A stretch of DNA of 64,000 bases from Tautonia plasticadhaerens. Lineage in GTDB: Bacteria > Planctomycetota > Planctomycetia > Isosphaerales > Isosphaeraceae. The notes under the pieces are model-generated. The model had not been told where the DNA came from, searched no databases, and saw nothing but the letters and a program-made list of their open reading frames with translations. A program made the translations under genes and the position numbers. The stretch covers positions 2,542,001 to 2,606,000 of the forward strand of contig NZ_CP036426.1 of assembly GCF_007752535.1 (NCBI RefSeq), in the 5' to 3' direction. Of the stretch, positions 1 to 8,368 are shown piece after piece; position 1 is the first letter of the stretch, and each line of letters begins with the position of its first letter.

Positions 1-660
1 CCGCCGCCACGTACGCGCAGGTCTTGCCCTCGGCGTCCTTGTGCCAGTGCCAGGCGCGGGCCCCGCCGAAGACCTCCCCGGCGGCCAGCCGCCGGCCGAC
101 CTCGGCCCCGGCCGCCTCGGCGGCCCGCTCGACCGTCGACTCGGCCAGGCGCAGCCCGGCCATCTTCGGCAAGGTCACCTCGGCCGCCTCGGCGAACGCC
201 GAGAGCGCCCCGGCCAGGCAGGCGACCTCGTAGGCCGCCGGGGTCAGCGCCGCCTCGGGCACCCGCATCACGGCGTCGCCGGGGGCGAAGCCGCCGTGGC
301 AGTGGGGGCAGTGGTAGTACGCCCGGGTGACCCGTACCGCCCCGAGCAGGCTGACCACCCGGCGGGGACGGTGGCCCATGAACTTGGCCGGCTCGAGGCA
401 GGTCGGGCAGCTCACGCTCGACCCCCGGTACCCCCCTTTTTCCGCCCGTCGAGGGCGGCCTGAATCGCCTTGGCCCCGGTCTTGTGGACGAGGTCGCGGA
501 CCTCGTGCTCGGTCTGCCCGAAGAGTCGGTCGTCGCCCCGCGAGGCGAGGAGCTGGGCGATCCGCCAATGGTCCTCCTCGGAGGCGGCGTGGAGGGCCTG
601 GTAGATCCGCTCGGCGTCGGCGGCCTGCTCCGGGGTCAGGCCCGAATCGGGGGTGCGCAT
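1..660 (-). CDS. ISKra4-family transposase, two frames joined by -1 frameshift, partial
   Basis: The first frame (412-660, ATG) gives 82 residues beginning MRTPDSGLTPEQAADAERIY and ending in RKKGGTGGRA. A second frame, shifted by -1, opens before this ends and runs to base 1. It encodes a CPTC...CPHCH zinc-binding region, then LAESTVERAAEAAGAEVGRR and AWHWHKDAEGKTCAYVA. In related transposases these two pieces form one continuous protein through RKKGGYxGxS, so this looks like one product made by frameshifting at the A/G run around 433-441. The C-terminal catalytic part is outside the window. Family assignment comes from remembered architecture, not a search. Confidence 0.7.
433..439 (-). promoter_or_regulatory. 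Candidate -1 frameshift slippery heptamer A_AAG_GGG
   Basis: On the coding strand the zero-frame codons are CGG AAA AAG GGG GGT. The run A AAG GGG fits the X_XXY_YYZ rule: after a one-base backward slip both tRNAs re-pair (AAG to AAA, GGG to GGG). The downstream frame then reads straight into the zinc-binding part of the transposase. The longer A5G6 run (431-441) would also allow transcriptional slippage. I did not identify a downstream stimulatory hairpin. Confidence 0.55.
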
Positions 661-2540
661 GGCGGGATGTCCGTGCGAGGTTGTGGGTGAAATCCGTCGA
701 TCCCATCAGCCACCCCTGTTGTACGGGATTTCCCACCTACTTTCGAGACGCCCACCCCGACCAGCAGGATCCGGCCGGGGGCGAGGCCGTCGAGCGAGGC
801 CTCTCCATAGGTGGAGTCGTCCATCACGCCGAGGGGAAGCCCGTTGATCTCGGGCAATTCGGCGAAGCGGTCGGCCTCGGGGTCGTAGAGGATCGGCTCG
901 TCGTGGCCGGCGCTGGACCACCGGATGGTCCCGCGGCGGACGTCCACGACCATCAGGATCATGGTCATGAATCGCTCGCCGCCGGTGTCGGCCTCCAGCT
1001 GTCGGTTGACGTGCGTGAGCAATTCGCCCAGCGAACCCGTCTCGGCCGCCCGGCTGCGGAGGATCCCCCGGGCCGTGGCCATCAGCAGCGCCGCGGCCAC
1101 GCCGTGGCCCATCACGTCGCCGAGCACGACGATCAGGTCCCCCTGTGCCGTCTCGTCTAGCTCCAGGAAGTCGTAGTAGTCGCCCCCCGTCTCGTCGCAG
1201 TAGGTGCTGTGCCCGGCGATGTCGAGCCCGGTGATCGCCGGGGGCTCGGCAGGCAGCAGCTTCTGCTGGATCTCCATCGCCAGTGCCAGCGACTGCCGGA
1301 TCTTGAGTCGGTCCTTCAGGTCGCCGGCCATCCGGTTCAGCTCGTCGGAGAGCTGGGCGAACTCCTTCGTCCCCGAGACGGCCACGTGGTGATCGAGGTC
1401 CCCGGAGCCGATCGCCCGGACCCCCTCCACCAGCCGCAACACCGGCCGGACCATCGCCTGCGACGCCACGATCCCCAGGCCGAGCGTGCTGAGCGCCACC
1501 AGCCCGCCGATCAGCCAGGCCCGCCGCCGGACGGCGTCGAGGGCGCCGGTCACCTCCGACTCGGGCACGACGACGACGGTCCTCCAGTCCAGTTCCCAGG
1601 GGTTCTGCAGCGGCTCGACCTCGACGCGGTACCTCTCGCCGTCGATCGGCATCCGGAATCCGAGATGCCGATCGACCTGGCCGAACGAGCCATATTGCGC
1701 CGAGACCCGCCCGTCGACGGCCCGGATGATCGGGTCGTCGGCCTCCGAGGCCGGCACGCGCCCCCCTTCGGGCCGGGCCACGGCCACGTCGGCCGAGGCG
1801 GCGATCAGGTTCCCGTCCGGCCCGACCAGGAACGACTGCCCCGTCTCGGACACCTCGACCGATCGCAGGAACGCCGACAGCCCCAGCAAGGCCAAGTCCG
1901 CCGAGAGCACGCCGATCAGCTCCCCGCCGTCGTCCCGGACGGGACGGCAGTAGGCGATGCCCAGGGTCGAGATCCCCCCGTCACGCCGGACCCAGGGATA
2001 GATCGCGCTCCAGGTCGGCCCCCCCGCCTCGACCGCCGCCTCGTACCAGGGCCGGGAGGTCGTGTCGAAAGCGTACGACCCGAGCCGCTCCCCCGGCTCG
2101 CCGGCCCCATCCAGCGTGTATTCGACGATCTCTCCCGAGGTCTGGTCGTCCTCGATGGCGAACTCCAGGCCGGCCTCCCCGGGGTAGCGGATCACCCACG
2201 TCGCGCGGCCGTCTGGGGTGCCGAATGCGAGCGAATCGACCATGGGGAAGGCGACCAGCATGTCGTGAAACGCCGGGCGCCACGAGCGGAGGTCGGCCGG
2301 GTCCAGCGTCCCCTCCTCCACCATCAGCTCGGCCTGCCGGGTCAGCTGGACGGCGATCGAGAGATCCCCGTCCAGCCGCTGCTCGACCCGCTCGGTGACC
2401 TGGTCGACCACCCTCCCGGCCAGCTCGTCGACCGATTTGCGGATCTCCCACTCGCTGACCAGTTGCAGCGCGACGATCACCGCGATCACCGGCACCACGA
2501 ATAGCAACGGCCCGATGTACCGGATCGAGATGCGACGCAC
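636..2540 (-). pseudogene. Cache-HAMP-SpoIIE phosphatase, 3' end replaced by an IS
   Basis: This is a membrane sensor phosphatase of the PPM/SpoIIE type, a family that usually dephosphorylates anti-sigma antagonists. Visible parts are an N-terminal membrane segment (residues 8-28), a dCache-like sensor with SRPWYEAAVEAGGPTWS and a later membrane segment near 340-360. A HAMP linker follows, then a SpoIIE core containing GGDYYDFLEL and LGDVMGHGVAAALLMAT. The core stops at GRILLVG, exactly where the family continues with the metal-binding TDG motif. The last 35 or so residues (636 to about 750) are read out of the ISKra4-like end. About 50 residues including an essential aspartate are lost, so activity is unlikely. 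The sequence is otherwise intact, suggesting a recent insertion. Confidence 0.8.
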
Positions 2541-2710
2541 CGGCTCCCCCCCGCGATCATCCCCCTCGGCCGTCGTCGATCGAGCCCCGGCGACTCCCCT
2601 CCCGGGCGGCCGTCGCGGCCATTGTACGGCGTATTCGGAGCGAGATCATCGGACGACCTGGGCCGATGTCCGCCCGGGAACTTGCTTTTCTCGGGATAGC
2701 CCGAATCGAA

Positions 2711-2928
2711 TCATGCGGTCTGATAAATCGCCGGCCGGTACCTCGGAGGAGGGATCGGCTTGCCCTCGTCCTTCGCGACTTCCAGCCAGGCCTCCTTCGC
2801 GACGAGGACCTGCGCCAGGGCCTCCTCGGGCGTCGTCCCGAACGCGGAACAATGGACGAGATCGGGATATCGGCAATATAACCGCCACCCTCATCACTTT
2901 TAAAAATATTTATGTGATAGTCGTTCAT
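2711..2928 (-). pseudogene. hicB: HicB-like antitoxin, one-base frameshift
   Basis: The ATG at 2926-2928 gives MNDYHINIFKSDEGGGYIAD, a typical HicB N-terminus. After IADIP the frame breaks near 2863. In the +1 frame it continues LVHCSAFGTTPEEALAQVL, then AKEAWLEVAKDEGK and PIPPPRYRPAIYQ, ending in TGA at 2711-2713. Restoring one G (CCCGATCTC to CCCGGATCTC) rejoins a full antitoxin of about 72 residues. The start overlaps the hicA stop (ATGA), as in many hicAB pairs. The first 50 bases are strikingly AT-rich for this genome. A sequencing error is the alternative to a real mutation. Confidence 0.75.
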
Positions 2929-3110
2929 TCCGGATCGTCCAGGGTGAGGTTGTGTCGCTCGATGAGCCGGAGGAATTGCCGCACCTGATACGGCTTCGCC
3001 TCCCCACCGGCCTCCTGGAGGTTCACCAACTCGGGGATGTCGGGGTGCGAGAAGATGTGATGGCTCCCCGTGGTGCGAGCCAGCCGGAACCCGTCGGGTG
3101 GCCGGGGCAA
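2925..3110 (-). pseudogene. hicA: HicA-like mRNA interferase, N-terminus replaced by a palindrome
   Basis: The frame contains GFRLARTTGSHHIFSHP followed by KPYQVRQFLRLIERHNLTL, the HicA double-stranded-RNA-binding-like fold with its catalytic His in GSHH. The only available start is TTG at 3108-3110, and that codon lies inside the arm of the 3095-3177 inverted repeat. The usual first 15-20 residues before GF are absent. The frame overlaps hicB by ATGA. HicA acts by cutting mRNA and is held in check by HicB. Both genes are damaged here, consistent with loss of the pair. Confidence 0.7.
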
Positions 3111-3177
3111 AGTCCTCGTGCCCCGGCTCGGTGATCCTACGCCGTCCGGGGCACGAGGACTTTGCCCCGGCCACCCG
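3095..3177. repeat. Perfect 32-bp inverted repeat with 19-bp loop
   Basis: Arms at 3095-3126 and 3146-3177 are exact complements (core GGCCGGGGCAAAGTCCTCGT). The element covers the place where the 5' end of hicA should be, and lies 12 bases from the end of the GYF-domain gene. It could be a REP/MITE-like mobile palindrome, or a strong terminator for the minus-strand GYF gene that has been captured by hicA decay. No second copy with this core was noticed in the window. Confidence 0.85.
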
Positions 3178-3188
3178 CCCGCCCGCTT

Positions 3189-4130
3189 CTAATTCAAAGA
3201 TTTTTTGATGGCACCCATGACGATCGCCAGGAAGATGGCCGCGACCCTGATGAGGATCATTGTCAGTGGATCGTTCACCGCCTGGCCGCAGGATCGACAA
3301 TAGCCGCGGCGCAGCGAGACCTGGCGGCCGCAGTTGGCGCAGCACGGCAGCCCATTGCGGGTAACGATTCCCCGCCGCGGGGCCGACGGCCCTTCGATCA
3401 CCGCGACCGCGGGCGACGGCCGACTGTGTAGCGACGGTCCGGGTATCGCCACCTGCCCCAGGATGCAGGCCCGGTCCTCGTCGCCAACCGTGCCCCTCGC
3501 GACCGCCCGCTCCAGGGCGGCGGCCACCGCCTCGGCCTGCGGCCCGACGTCCTCAGCCTCGCCCATCAGCCGGGTGACCACCGCGCCGAAGAAGCGCGTC
3601 GAGATTCGGACCGGGCTGGCGACGGCCGCGTAAACCGCGATCCGGTGGAGCACCGCCCGCTTGGTTGCGTCGTCCGCCTGCTCCAGGCGGGCGACCGGCG
3701 GGACGTTCCGGTTCAACCGGACCAGCTTCCGCTCTCCCCCGGCCTCCCAAACCGCCCTGACCGACCAGGGGCGTACCTTCATGGCTCCGAAGCTGATCTG
3801 CAAATCCATCACGGACCCGCCGGGCACGGGCGACGCCTCGGCCGGCCCCGCATCGTTCGCATCCTCGTTGCCTGCCCCGTTGCCACCCAGGGATTCCCAG
3901 GGAGGGTCGGTGTCGGCAGCGGCGGCGGGCTCGGCGGCGGCGATCTGGGTCGCTGCGACGTGCTCCATCAGCCCCCGGACTTTCCCCGCCGGGTGCCACC
4001 GCCTCCCGTCCCTGCGGACCTTCGTGACCGGCGTGATCTCGCCAAGCCGCACCAGCTCCGCAAACTGCCGAGGAGTGTAGGGGCCAACCTCCGTGTTATC
4101 ACCATCGCGGTAAAACCAGGACGTGGCCAT
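3189..4130 (-). CDS. GYF_2-domain, zinc-ribbon, membrane-anchored protein
   Basis: 313 residues. Residues 4-50 form a GYF_2 domain (WFYRDGDNTEVGPYTPRQFA), a fold that in bacteria often joins membrane or double-zinc-ribbon modules. A low-complexity Ala/Glu stretch follows, then a middle domain of unknown function (about 108-245). Next come a zinc ribbon (CANCGRQ...CRSCG, near 268-286) and a C-terminal hydrophobic helix (MILIRVAAIFLAIVMGAI). This suggests a tail-anchored protein with a cytoplasmic body. The leader has a promoter-like pair (4200-4228) and a hairpin (4171-4194). No functional partner is evident. Confidence 0.75.
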   Translation of the reverse strand: MATSWFYRDGDNTEVGPYTPRQFAELVRLGEITPVTKVRRDGRRWHPAGKVRGLMEHVAATQIAAAEPAAAADTDPPWESLGGNGAGNEDANDAGPAEASPVPGGSVMDLQISFGAMKVRPWSVRAVWEAGGERKLVRLNRNVPPVARLEQADDATKRAVLHRIAVYAAVASPVRISTRFFGAVVTRLMGEAEDVGPQAEAVAAALERAVARGTVGDEDRACILGQVAIPGPSLHSRPSPAVAVIEGPSAPRRGIVTRNGLPCCANCGRQVSLRRGYCRSCGQAVNDPLTMILIRVAAIFLAIVMGAIKKSLN

Positions 4131-4199
4131 CGGACGCCTCCTCCCTATCCTCCCGGAGATTCGCCTGCCTGCGCCGGCTGACTGACCGGCGCATCGGCG

Positions 4200-4228
4200 A
4201 TTTTACCCGAGTGGCATCTCCATGTGAG
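4200..4228 (-). promoter_or_regulatory. Possible sigma70-like promoter for the GYF gene
   Basis: Minus-strand CTCACA (4223-4228), 17-bp spacer, TAAAAT (4200-4205). Transcription would begin near 4193, leaving a leader of about 63 bases. That leader starts in an 8-bp-arm hairpin (TGCGCCGG at 4171-4178, CCGGCGCA at 4187-4194). Confidence 0.4.
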
Positions 4229-4294
4229 CAATCAATCCTGGCGTCCATTGTGTCGCCGCTTAGACGTCGGGTGGCATGGCCTCGAAGACGCTTG

Positions 4295-4701
4295 TCATTC
4301 CCCAAATCTCAGGTCCCGACCCAGACGGACCCCTTCGGCGAGCGTGCGGAGCCGCAGCATCCCGATCCAGAGCGTCTGCCAGCCCGGCATCCCATCCCGC
4401 TTGCGGTTCATGTGGCCGCCGAGCCGCCCCGCCGCCAGCACCACCTCGCGGACCGTCCCGATCGGTCGGCCCAGCTCGCGGCGCAGGACCTCCAGCTCCA
4501 GCTGATCCAGTCCCGACCGCTCGGCCGGCGCCTCGGGGTCCGACCGCAGCCGCTCCTTCAGCGCGATCAGCCGCCATGCCACCACGCCCATGATCGCCAC
4601 CGCGGCGAAGAGCCGCCCGGCCGTCTCCAGCTGGAGCCGCTCGGCCCCCAGCCCGGTCTTCAACGCCTTGTGATACTCCTCGATGTTCCAGCCATAATGC
4701 C
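4295..4701 (-). pseudogene. IS4/Tn5-type transposase, C-terminal fragment
   Basis: Translates as GGHYGWNIEEYHKALKTGLG, then AERLQLETAGRLFAAVAIM, GRLGGHMNRKRDGMPGWQTL and a stop inside the left terminal repeat. IEEYHKALKTG corresponds to the Tn5-family IEEFHKxWKTG motif carrying the catalytic Glu, and the GGxMxxKRxG...W block matches the Tn5 C-terminus. The N-terminal part lies more than 2.4 kb away (7183-8259), beyond the serine recombinase. This fragment cannot make an active transposase alone. Confidence 0.75.
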
Positions 4702-4717
4702 CTCCAAGAGCGCGATG

Positions 4718-4750
4718 GGGCGGCCCGGCTCGCCCTGAGCCGGGCCGCCC
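4718..4750 (-). terminator. Strong hairpin after the serine recombinase
   Basis: GGGCGGCCCGGCTC (4718-4731), 5-base loop, and its exact complement at 4737-4750, starting 5 bases past the recombinase stop (4756-4758). No clear U-tract follows on the minus strand. It may also form one end of the inserted recombinase unit. Confidence 0.6.
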
Positions 4751-4755
4751 TCACT

Positions 4756-6873
4756 CTACCGTCCCGGGCGCGGCCTCGGTCTGGTCAGTTCGGCAAGCCG
4801 CCCCTTGTTCGCCCACGTCCGCGGCAGCCGGCGGAGCTCGCGCAGCCGCCGCAGCTCGGACCCGTCGGCCCAGATCACGTGGTGGCCCTGGGCGTCGCGA
4901 TGCGCCGTCAACCACCCGACCCGCACCCATCGCCGCACCGTGTCTCGCGACACCCCCAGCCGACGCGCCAGCGACGACGGCCGGTATTCGTCGCGGCCGA
5001 GGCCGGCCGGGCTGCCGAAGGGCGTGCGGGCCAGCCCCAGGTGCCAGAGCAGCCGTTGCACCATCCCCCGCGTGAACCGCTCGGCCCGCTTCGGGGGACG
5101 GAACCCCTCGACGTTGAGCCGCTCGGCCATCGCCGCCGGGCTGAGCCGCTCGGCGCGCCATCCCCGCAGTCGCTCGACCAGTCGGGGGTAGTCGGCCAGG
5201 AGGTCGTACCGCTTCACCGGCCGGGACATGGCGTGCGACTCGGTCATGCCGCCGGACCAGTGGAGCGTCACATCGACCCGCTCGCTCGCCTTGTCCACGG
5301 TGACGGACACGTGGTCAATCAGGAGTCGGGCGATCCGCTGCCGCTCGGCGGGCGTCGTCGTCGTCGCCTGCCACACCGCCGGCAAGTCGCCGGCCAGCGA
5401 CCGGATCGTCCGCTCGTCGTCCGGTGAGAGCCGACCGGGGGCCGACCCCCGCCACCGCTCGTGCTCGTCCTCGAGGCGCCGCTGCGCCCTCAACGCCTCC
5501 TCCCAGCGCCGCTCCAACTCGCGGCCGACCAGGCGATTCTCCGGCTCGCAGGCCTGGTACTGCCGGGCCGCGCGGTCGGCCTCGCAGCCGGCGCGTTCGA
5601 GGCGGAGCCGCCAGTGCCGGGCCAGCTCGGACCGCTCGCGCTCGACCTCGGCCACCGCCGCCAAGCTCGCCTCCAGCGCCGCCGGCTCCACCGCCGCCAG
5701 GACCCGGCCGGCGACCAGCCCGTCGAGCGCCGGCCCGGAGAGGCTCTGGCAGATCGGCTCGGCGTGGTCGGCCGCCCCGCGGGCACAGGTGTAGCTGTAC
5801 CGGCCCGTCGCCCCCGAGTACCGCACGAGCATCCGCCGGCCGCACCGCCCGCACCGCAGGAGTCCGGCCAGCAGCGAGGCCCCCTGCCGCGGCGCGCCGG
5901 GGCGGTCCCGGCGGGCCCGGTTGGCCTCCAGCCGCTCCTGGTTGTCACAGAACCGCTCCCAGGTGATGTAGGCCGGCAGCCGGTCGCGGATCAGCACCAG
6001 GCACTCCTCCGGGCGGCGGACCAGCTTGCCGGTGTCGGGCCGCCCGGGCCGCTTGCGCCGCGGGTCGACCTCCCGGTGGCCGAACCGGTAGGCACCGGCG
6101 TAGGCCGGGTGGTGCAGGACGTTCGACAGCGTCGGGCGGTTCGGCCGCCGCCACTCCAACCCGCCGCGGTTGGGGCCGTGGCGGGGTCGGATCGGGATGC
6201 GGACCCCGTGGTGGACCAGGTAGCGGAGCAGGCCGTGCAGGGTACCCTCGCGGTCGAACCGGTCGAAGATCAGCCGCACGGTCGCCTGGACCTGCTCGTC
6301 GGGGTCGATCGCCCACTCGCCCGAGGCGAGGCGTACGTAGCCCAGCGGCGGGGAGCCCATCGGCTCGCCCCGGCGGGCCTTGTTGAGCCGGCCCTGGCAC
6401 ATCCGCTCCTTGATGACATGAAGTTCTGCCTCGTTCAACATGCCGTGCAGGCCCAGCAGGAGCCTGTCGTTGTGGTCGGCCGGGTCGTAGACGGCGTCGG
6501 CGTCGGCCAGGAGCACGCGGAAGCGGGCGCAGAGCTCGAGCAGCTGGTGCCAGTCGCGGTTGGACCGGGCCAGCCGGCTCATCTCCAGGCCGAGGATCAG
6601 CCCGACGTTGTCGAGCGCCACCTCGGCCAGCAGCCGCTGGAACCCGGGCCGGCCCTCGATCGACTGGCCGCTCTTGCCCAGGTCGTCGTCGATCGTGGTG
6701 ACGCGGTCCCGTGGCCACCCGAGGGCGACGGCGCGGTCGGCCAGGGCGTACTGCCGGTCGGTGGACTCGCGGTGGTCGAGCACCTGCTGGGGTGTGGATT
6801 GGCGGACGTAGACGAAGGCCGCCCGGTCGAGATGCCAGGGCCGGAGCTTGGGCGAGCGGGTTGCGTCACTCAT
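4756..6873 (-). CDS. Large serine recombinase with C-terminal HTH
   Basis: 705 residues. The N-terminal resolvase domain shows YVRQST with catalytic Ser26, DDDLGKSGQ (62-70) and EMSRLARSNRDW (97-108). A recombinase domain follows (about 165-315), then a zinc ribbon (LLRCGRCGRRM at 339-349, later Cys near 363 and 375) and a long arginine/glutamate-rich helical region. A MerR-like HTH lies near the end (SSLARRLGVSRDTVRRWVRV). Such enzymes cut and rejoin DNA by a serine-phosphate intermediate and move phages, SCC-like units or small transposons. This one sits between the two halves of an IS4-type transposase gene, so it most likely carried itself there. Its ATG overlaps a short upstream frame, and a hairpin follows the stop. 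Confidence 0.85.
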   Translation of the reverse strand: MSDATRSPKLRPWHLDRAAFVYVRQSTPQQVLDHRESTDRQYALADRAVALGWPRDRVTTIDDDLGKSGQSIEGRPGFQRLLAEVALDNVGLILGLEMSRLARSNRDWHQLLELCARFRVLLADADAVYDPADHNDRLLLGLHGMLNEAELHVIKERMCQGRLNKARRGEPMGSPPLGYVRLASGEWAIDPDEQVQATVRLIFDRFDREGTLHGLLRYLVHHGVRIPIRPRHGPNRGGLEWRRPNRPTLSNVLHHPAYAGAYRFGHREVDPRRKRPGRPDTGKLVRRPEECLVLIRDRLPAYITWERFCDNQERLEANRARRDRPGAPRQGASLLAGLLRCGRCGRRMLVRYSGATGRYSYTCARGAADHAEPICQSLSGPALDGLVAGRVLAAVEPAALEASLAAVAEVERERSELARHWRLRLERAGCEADRAARQYQACEPENRLVGRELERRWEEALRAQRRLEDEHERWRGSAPGRLSPDDERTIRSLAGDLPAVWQATTTTPAERQRIARLLIDHVSVTVDKASERVDVTLHWSGGMTESHAMSRPVKRYDLLADYPRLVERLRGWRAERLSPAAMAERLNVEGFRPPKRAERFTRGMVQRLLWHLGLARTPFGSPAGLGRDEYRPSSLARRLGVSRDTVRRWVRVGWLTAHRDAQGHHVIWADGSELRRLRELRRLPRTWANKGRLAELTRPRPRPGR

Positions 6874-7080
6874 GGCCGGCCTCCTCGCTTCGGGTGGCCG
6901 CCAGGAGCCTGGCGAGGAGTTGGCCGAGCAGGTCGCGGAGCTGTCGCTGCCGGTCGGCCGGCAGGCGGGCCCAGATCGTCGGTGCGACCGTCGGCGGTGG
7001 GCAGGGCGCCGTCGTCAGGCGCGGGGGGGAGCGTTGTGACGGGGGGCGACGGACATGCGATGTCTCCCGATGCCGAGGTC
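6870..7080 (-). other. Short open frame overlapping the recombinase start
   Basis: A minus-strand frame runs from just inside a stop near 7080-7082 to a TGA overlapping the recombinase ATG. It encodes TIWARLPADRQRQLRDLLGQ, then LLARLLAATRSEEAGHE. The helical, tightly coupled look suggests a small accessory protein of the recombinase unit. However, no ATG, GTG or TTG lies in frame at its 5' end. A nearby ATG (about 7056) reads only 13 codons in another frame, so a frameshift or unusual start would be needed. Confidence 0.4.
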
Positions 7081-7107
7081 AGGTGATGTCGGCACCACGC
7101 CGCCAGC

Positions 7108-8259
7108 TCAAGCAGCGCGGCGGCGCTGATCGTAACCGCCGCCGGGGGTGCTGCACCACCGGTCGCTTGAGGTGCAGTCTGCTTGGCACGTCTCGACCAG
7201 CCACCGCGCCGAGTACTGCGAGGCCCGCCCGATCGCCGCGTCGCGGCCCGCGACCGGGGCGTCGCACATCAGGACCCACTCCAGCGGCTCGACGCCCTCG
7301 GGCGGGTGCTCCTCCCAGACCCGCACCGCCGTGCAGGTCAGCCGCTCCGTGGCGTCGGCGGCCCGGCCCGGCCGCCGCGGGGCGACCGGCGCCACCGGGG
7401 TGACGCTGACCGACAGCATCGCCGACCGCGCGGCCCGGCCCGGTCGCGACCGCAACTGGAGGACGAACTGGCCGAGGGCCGCCGAGGCGGCGACCTGGCG
7501 GCGCAGCGAGCCGTCGGGCCGGCCGGTCGCCGGGTCCCTCACGATGCGGTCGCGCGCCGCGCGCACGACGAAGCCGCGTCGGGCCCGCTGGCAGCTGCGG
7601 AGGAACTCGTCGATGTCCGCCTCGCGGTCGCAGACCCGCACCCAGCGGACCGCGGCCCCCTCGGGGGCCGGGCCGACCCGCTCGGTGGCCCGCTCCCAGG
7701 CCTTAGGCGGGTCGGTCGGCTTGCGGGCCGGCGGCCGACGGCGGGTCGTGCCGGCCGGCAAGGGTGCTCGGACGTCGGACTGCTGGTCGGCCAGGCCGAG
7801 GACCTCCAGGGCGGGCCGCCGGCCGTGCGCGTCGGGGCGGACCTGCCCCGGCCAACGGGCCGCCAGGACGGTGTGCAGGTGGAATCCCGTCTGGCCCCGC
7901 CCGGAGTAGCCGACCGTACCCAGGCCGGGGACCGGCCGGCGGCCGGGGTAGGAGATGACGGTCGTGTCCTCGATCAGCAGGGAGGTCCCCCGCTGTCGAA
8001 GGGCCTCGGCCACGAGCCCGCGGTGCCCGGCCTGGAGGCGCTCGGGGGTGGCGTCGGCGTGGTCGAACAGGTGGTAGGCCGCCTTGATGTCGTAGCGGTC
8101 CTCGAACGGAGCCGGGATGCTGCGACCGGGCCGGTCGGCCCAGGCCCCGGCGATCCGGACGACCCTGCGGACGCGGCGGACATCGGCGAGGTCGGCCCCC
8201 GCGAAGTGGGCCGAGGCCCAACGGGTCGGCTCAGGTTCGGGGGGAATCGGCCGCTCCAT
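7108..8259 (-). pseudogene. IS4/Tn5-type transposase, N-terminal fragment
   Basis: Starts MERPIPPEPEPTRWASAHFA, a Tn5-like DNA-binding N-terminus (AGADLADVRRVRRVVRIAGA), followed by the DDE core: LIEDTTVISYPG (first Asp) and VRVCDREADIDEFL (second Asp). Homology stops at YSARWLVE near 7183, just before the YHKALKTG motif that should carry the catalytic Glu. The last 25 residues are foreign sequence from the inserted unit. The missing end is at 4295-4701. Both halves carry their own W-x-[IV]-E version, so the junction may involve a short duplication or two different IS copies. Confidence 0.75.
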
Positions 8260-8368
8260 CGCCGGGCCTCCTCACCAAGGGGACGAGAGCGCGGAGGAGA
8301 AGCTTCGACCATGCTACCAAGATTTGGGGAATGACAAGCGAAGACGTGAACATGCCACCTGACGGGAT

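Larger units (their letters stand above)
1..752 (-). mobile_element. ISKra4-like insertion sequence, right part only
   Basis: The transposase frames start near 660 and continue off the left window edge, so only the 5' part of the element is present. The outer boundary is placed near 740-755, where the SpoIIE protein stops resembling its family. The roughly 90 bases between there and the transposase start would be the IS end. The exact terminal repeat and target duplication cannot be set without the other end, which lies outside the window. The family name rests on the transposase layout: a short first frame ending in an RKKGG motif, then a zinc-finger frame. Confidence 0.65.
4265..8364. mobile_element. 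Tn5-like IS4-family element, interrupted by a recombinase unit
   Basis: The two ends match as inverted repeats. GTCGGGTGGCATG (4266-4278) pairs with 8351-8363 with one mismatch. Ten bases further in, a perfect 21-bp block (4289-4309, core CTTGTCATTCCCCAAATC) pairs with 8320-8340. Transposase N-terminal and C-terminal pieces lie next to the right and left ends respectively, both on the minus strand. No clear target duplication is seen. The right end sits about 5 bases beyond the stop of the DUF1501 gene. Confidence 0.75.

Noticed and set aside
2557-3345. 262-codon minus-strand frame across the hicBA region
   Set aside because: It contains the HicB N-terminus only because of the frameshift; the rest is out-of-frame HicA and spacer.
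4265-8364. Target-site duplication around the IS4-type element
   Set aside because: The bases outside the terminal repeats on the two sides do not match over 8-10 positions.
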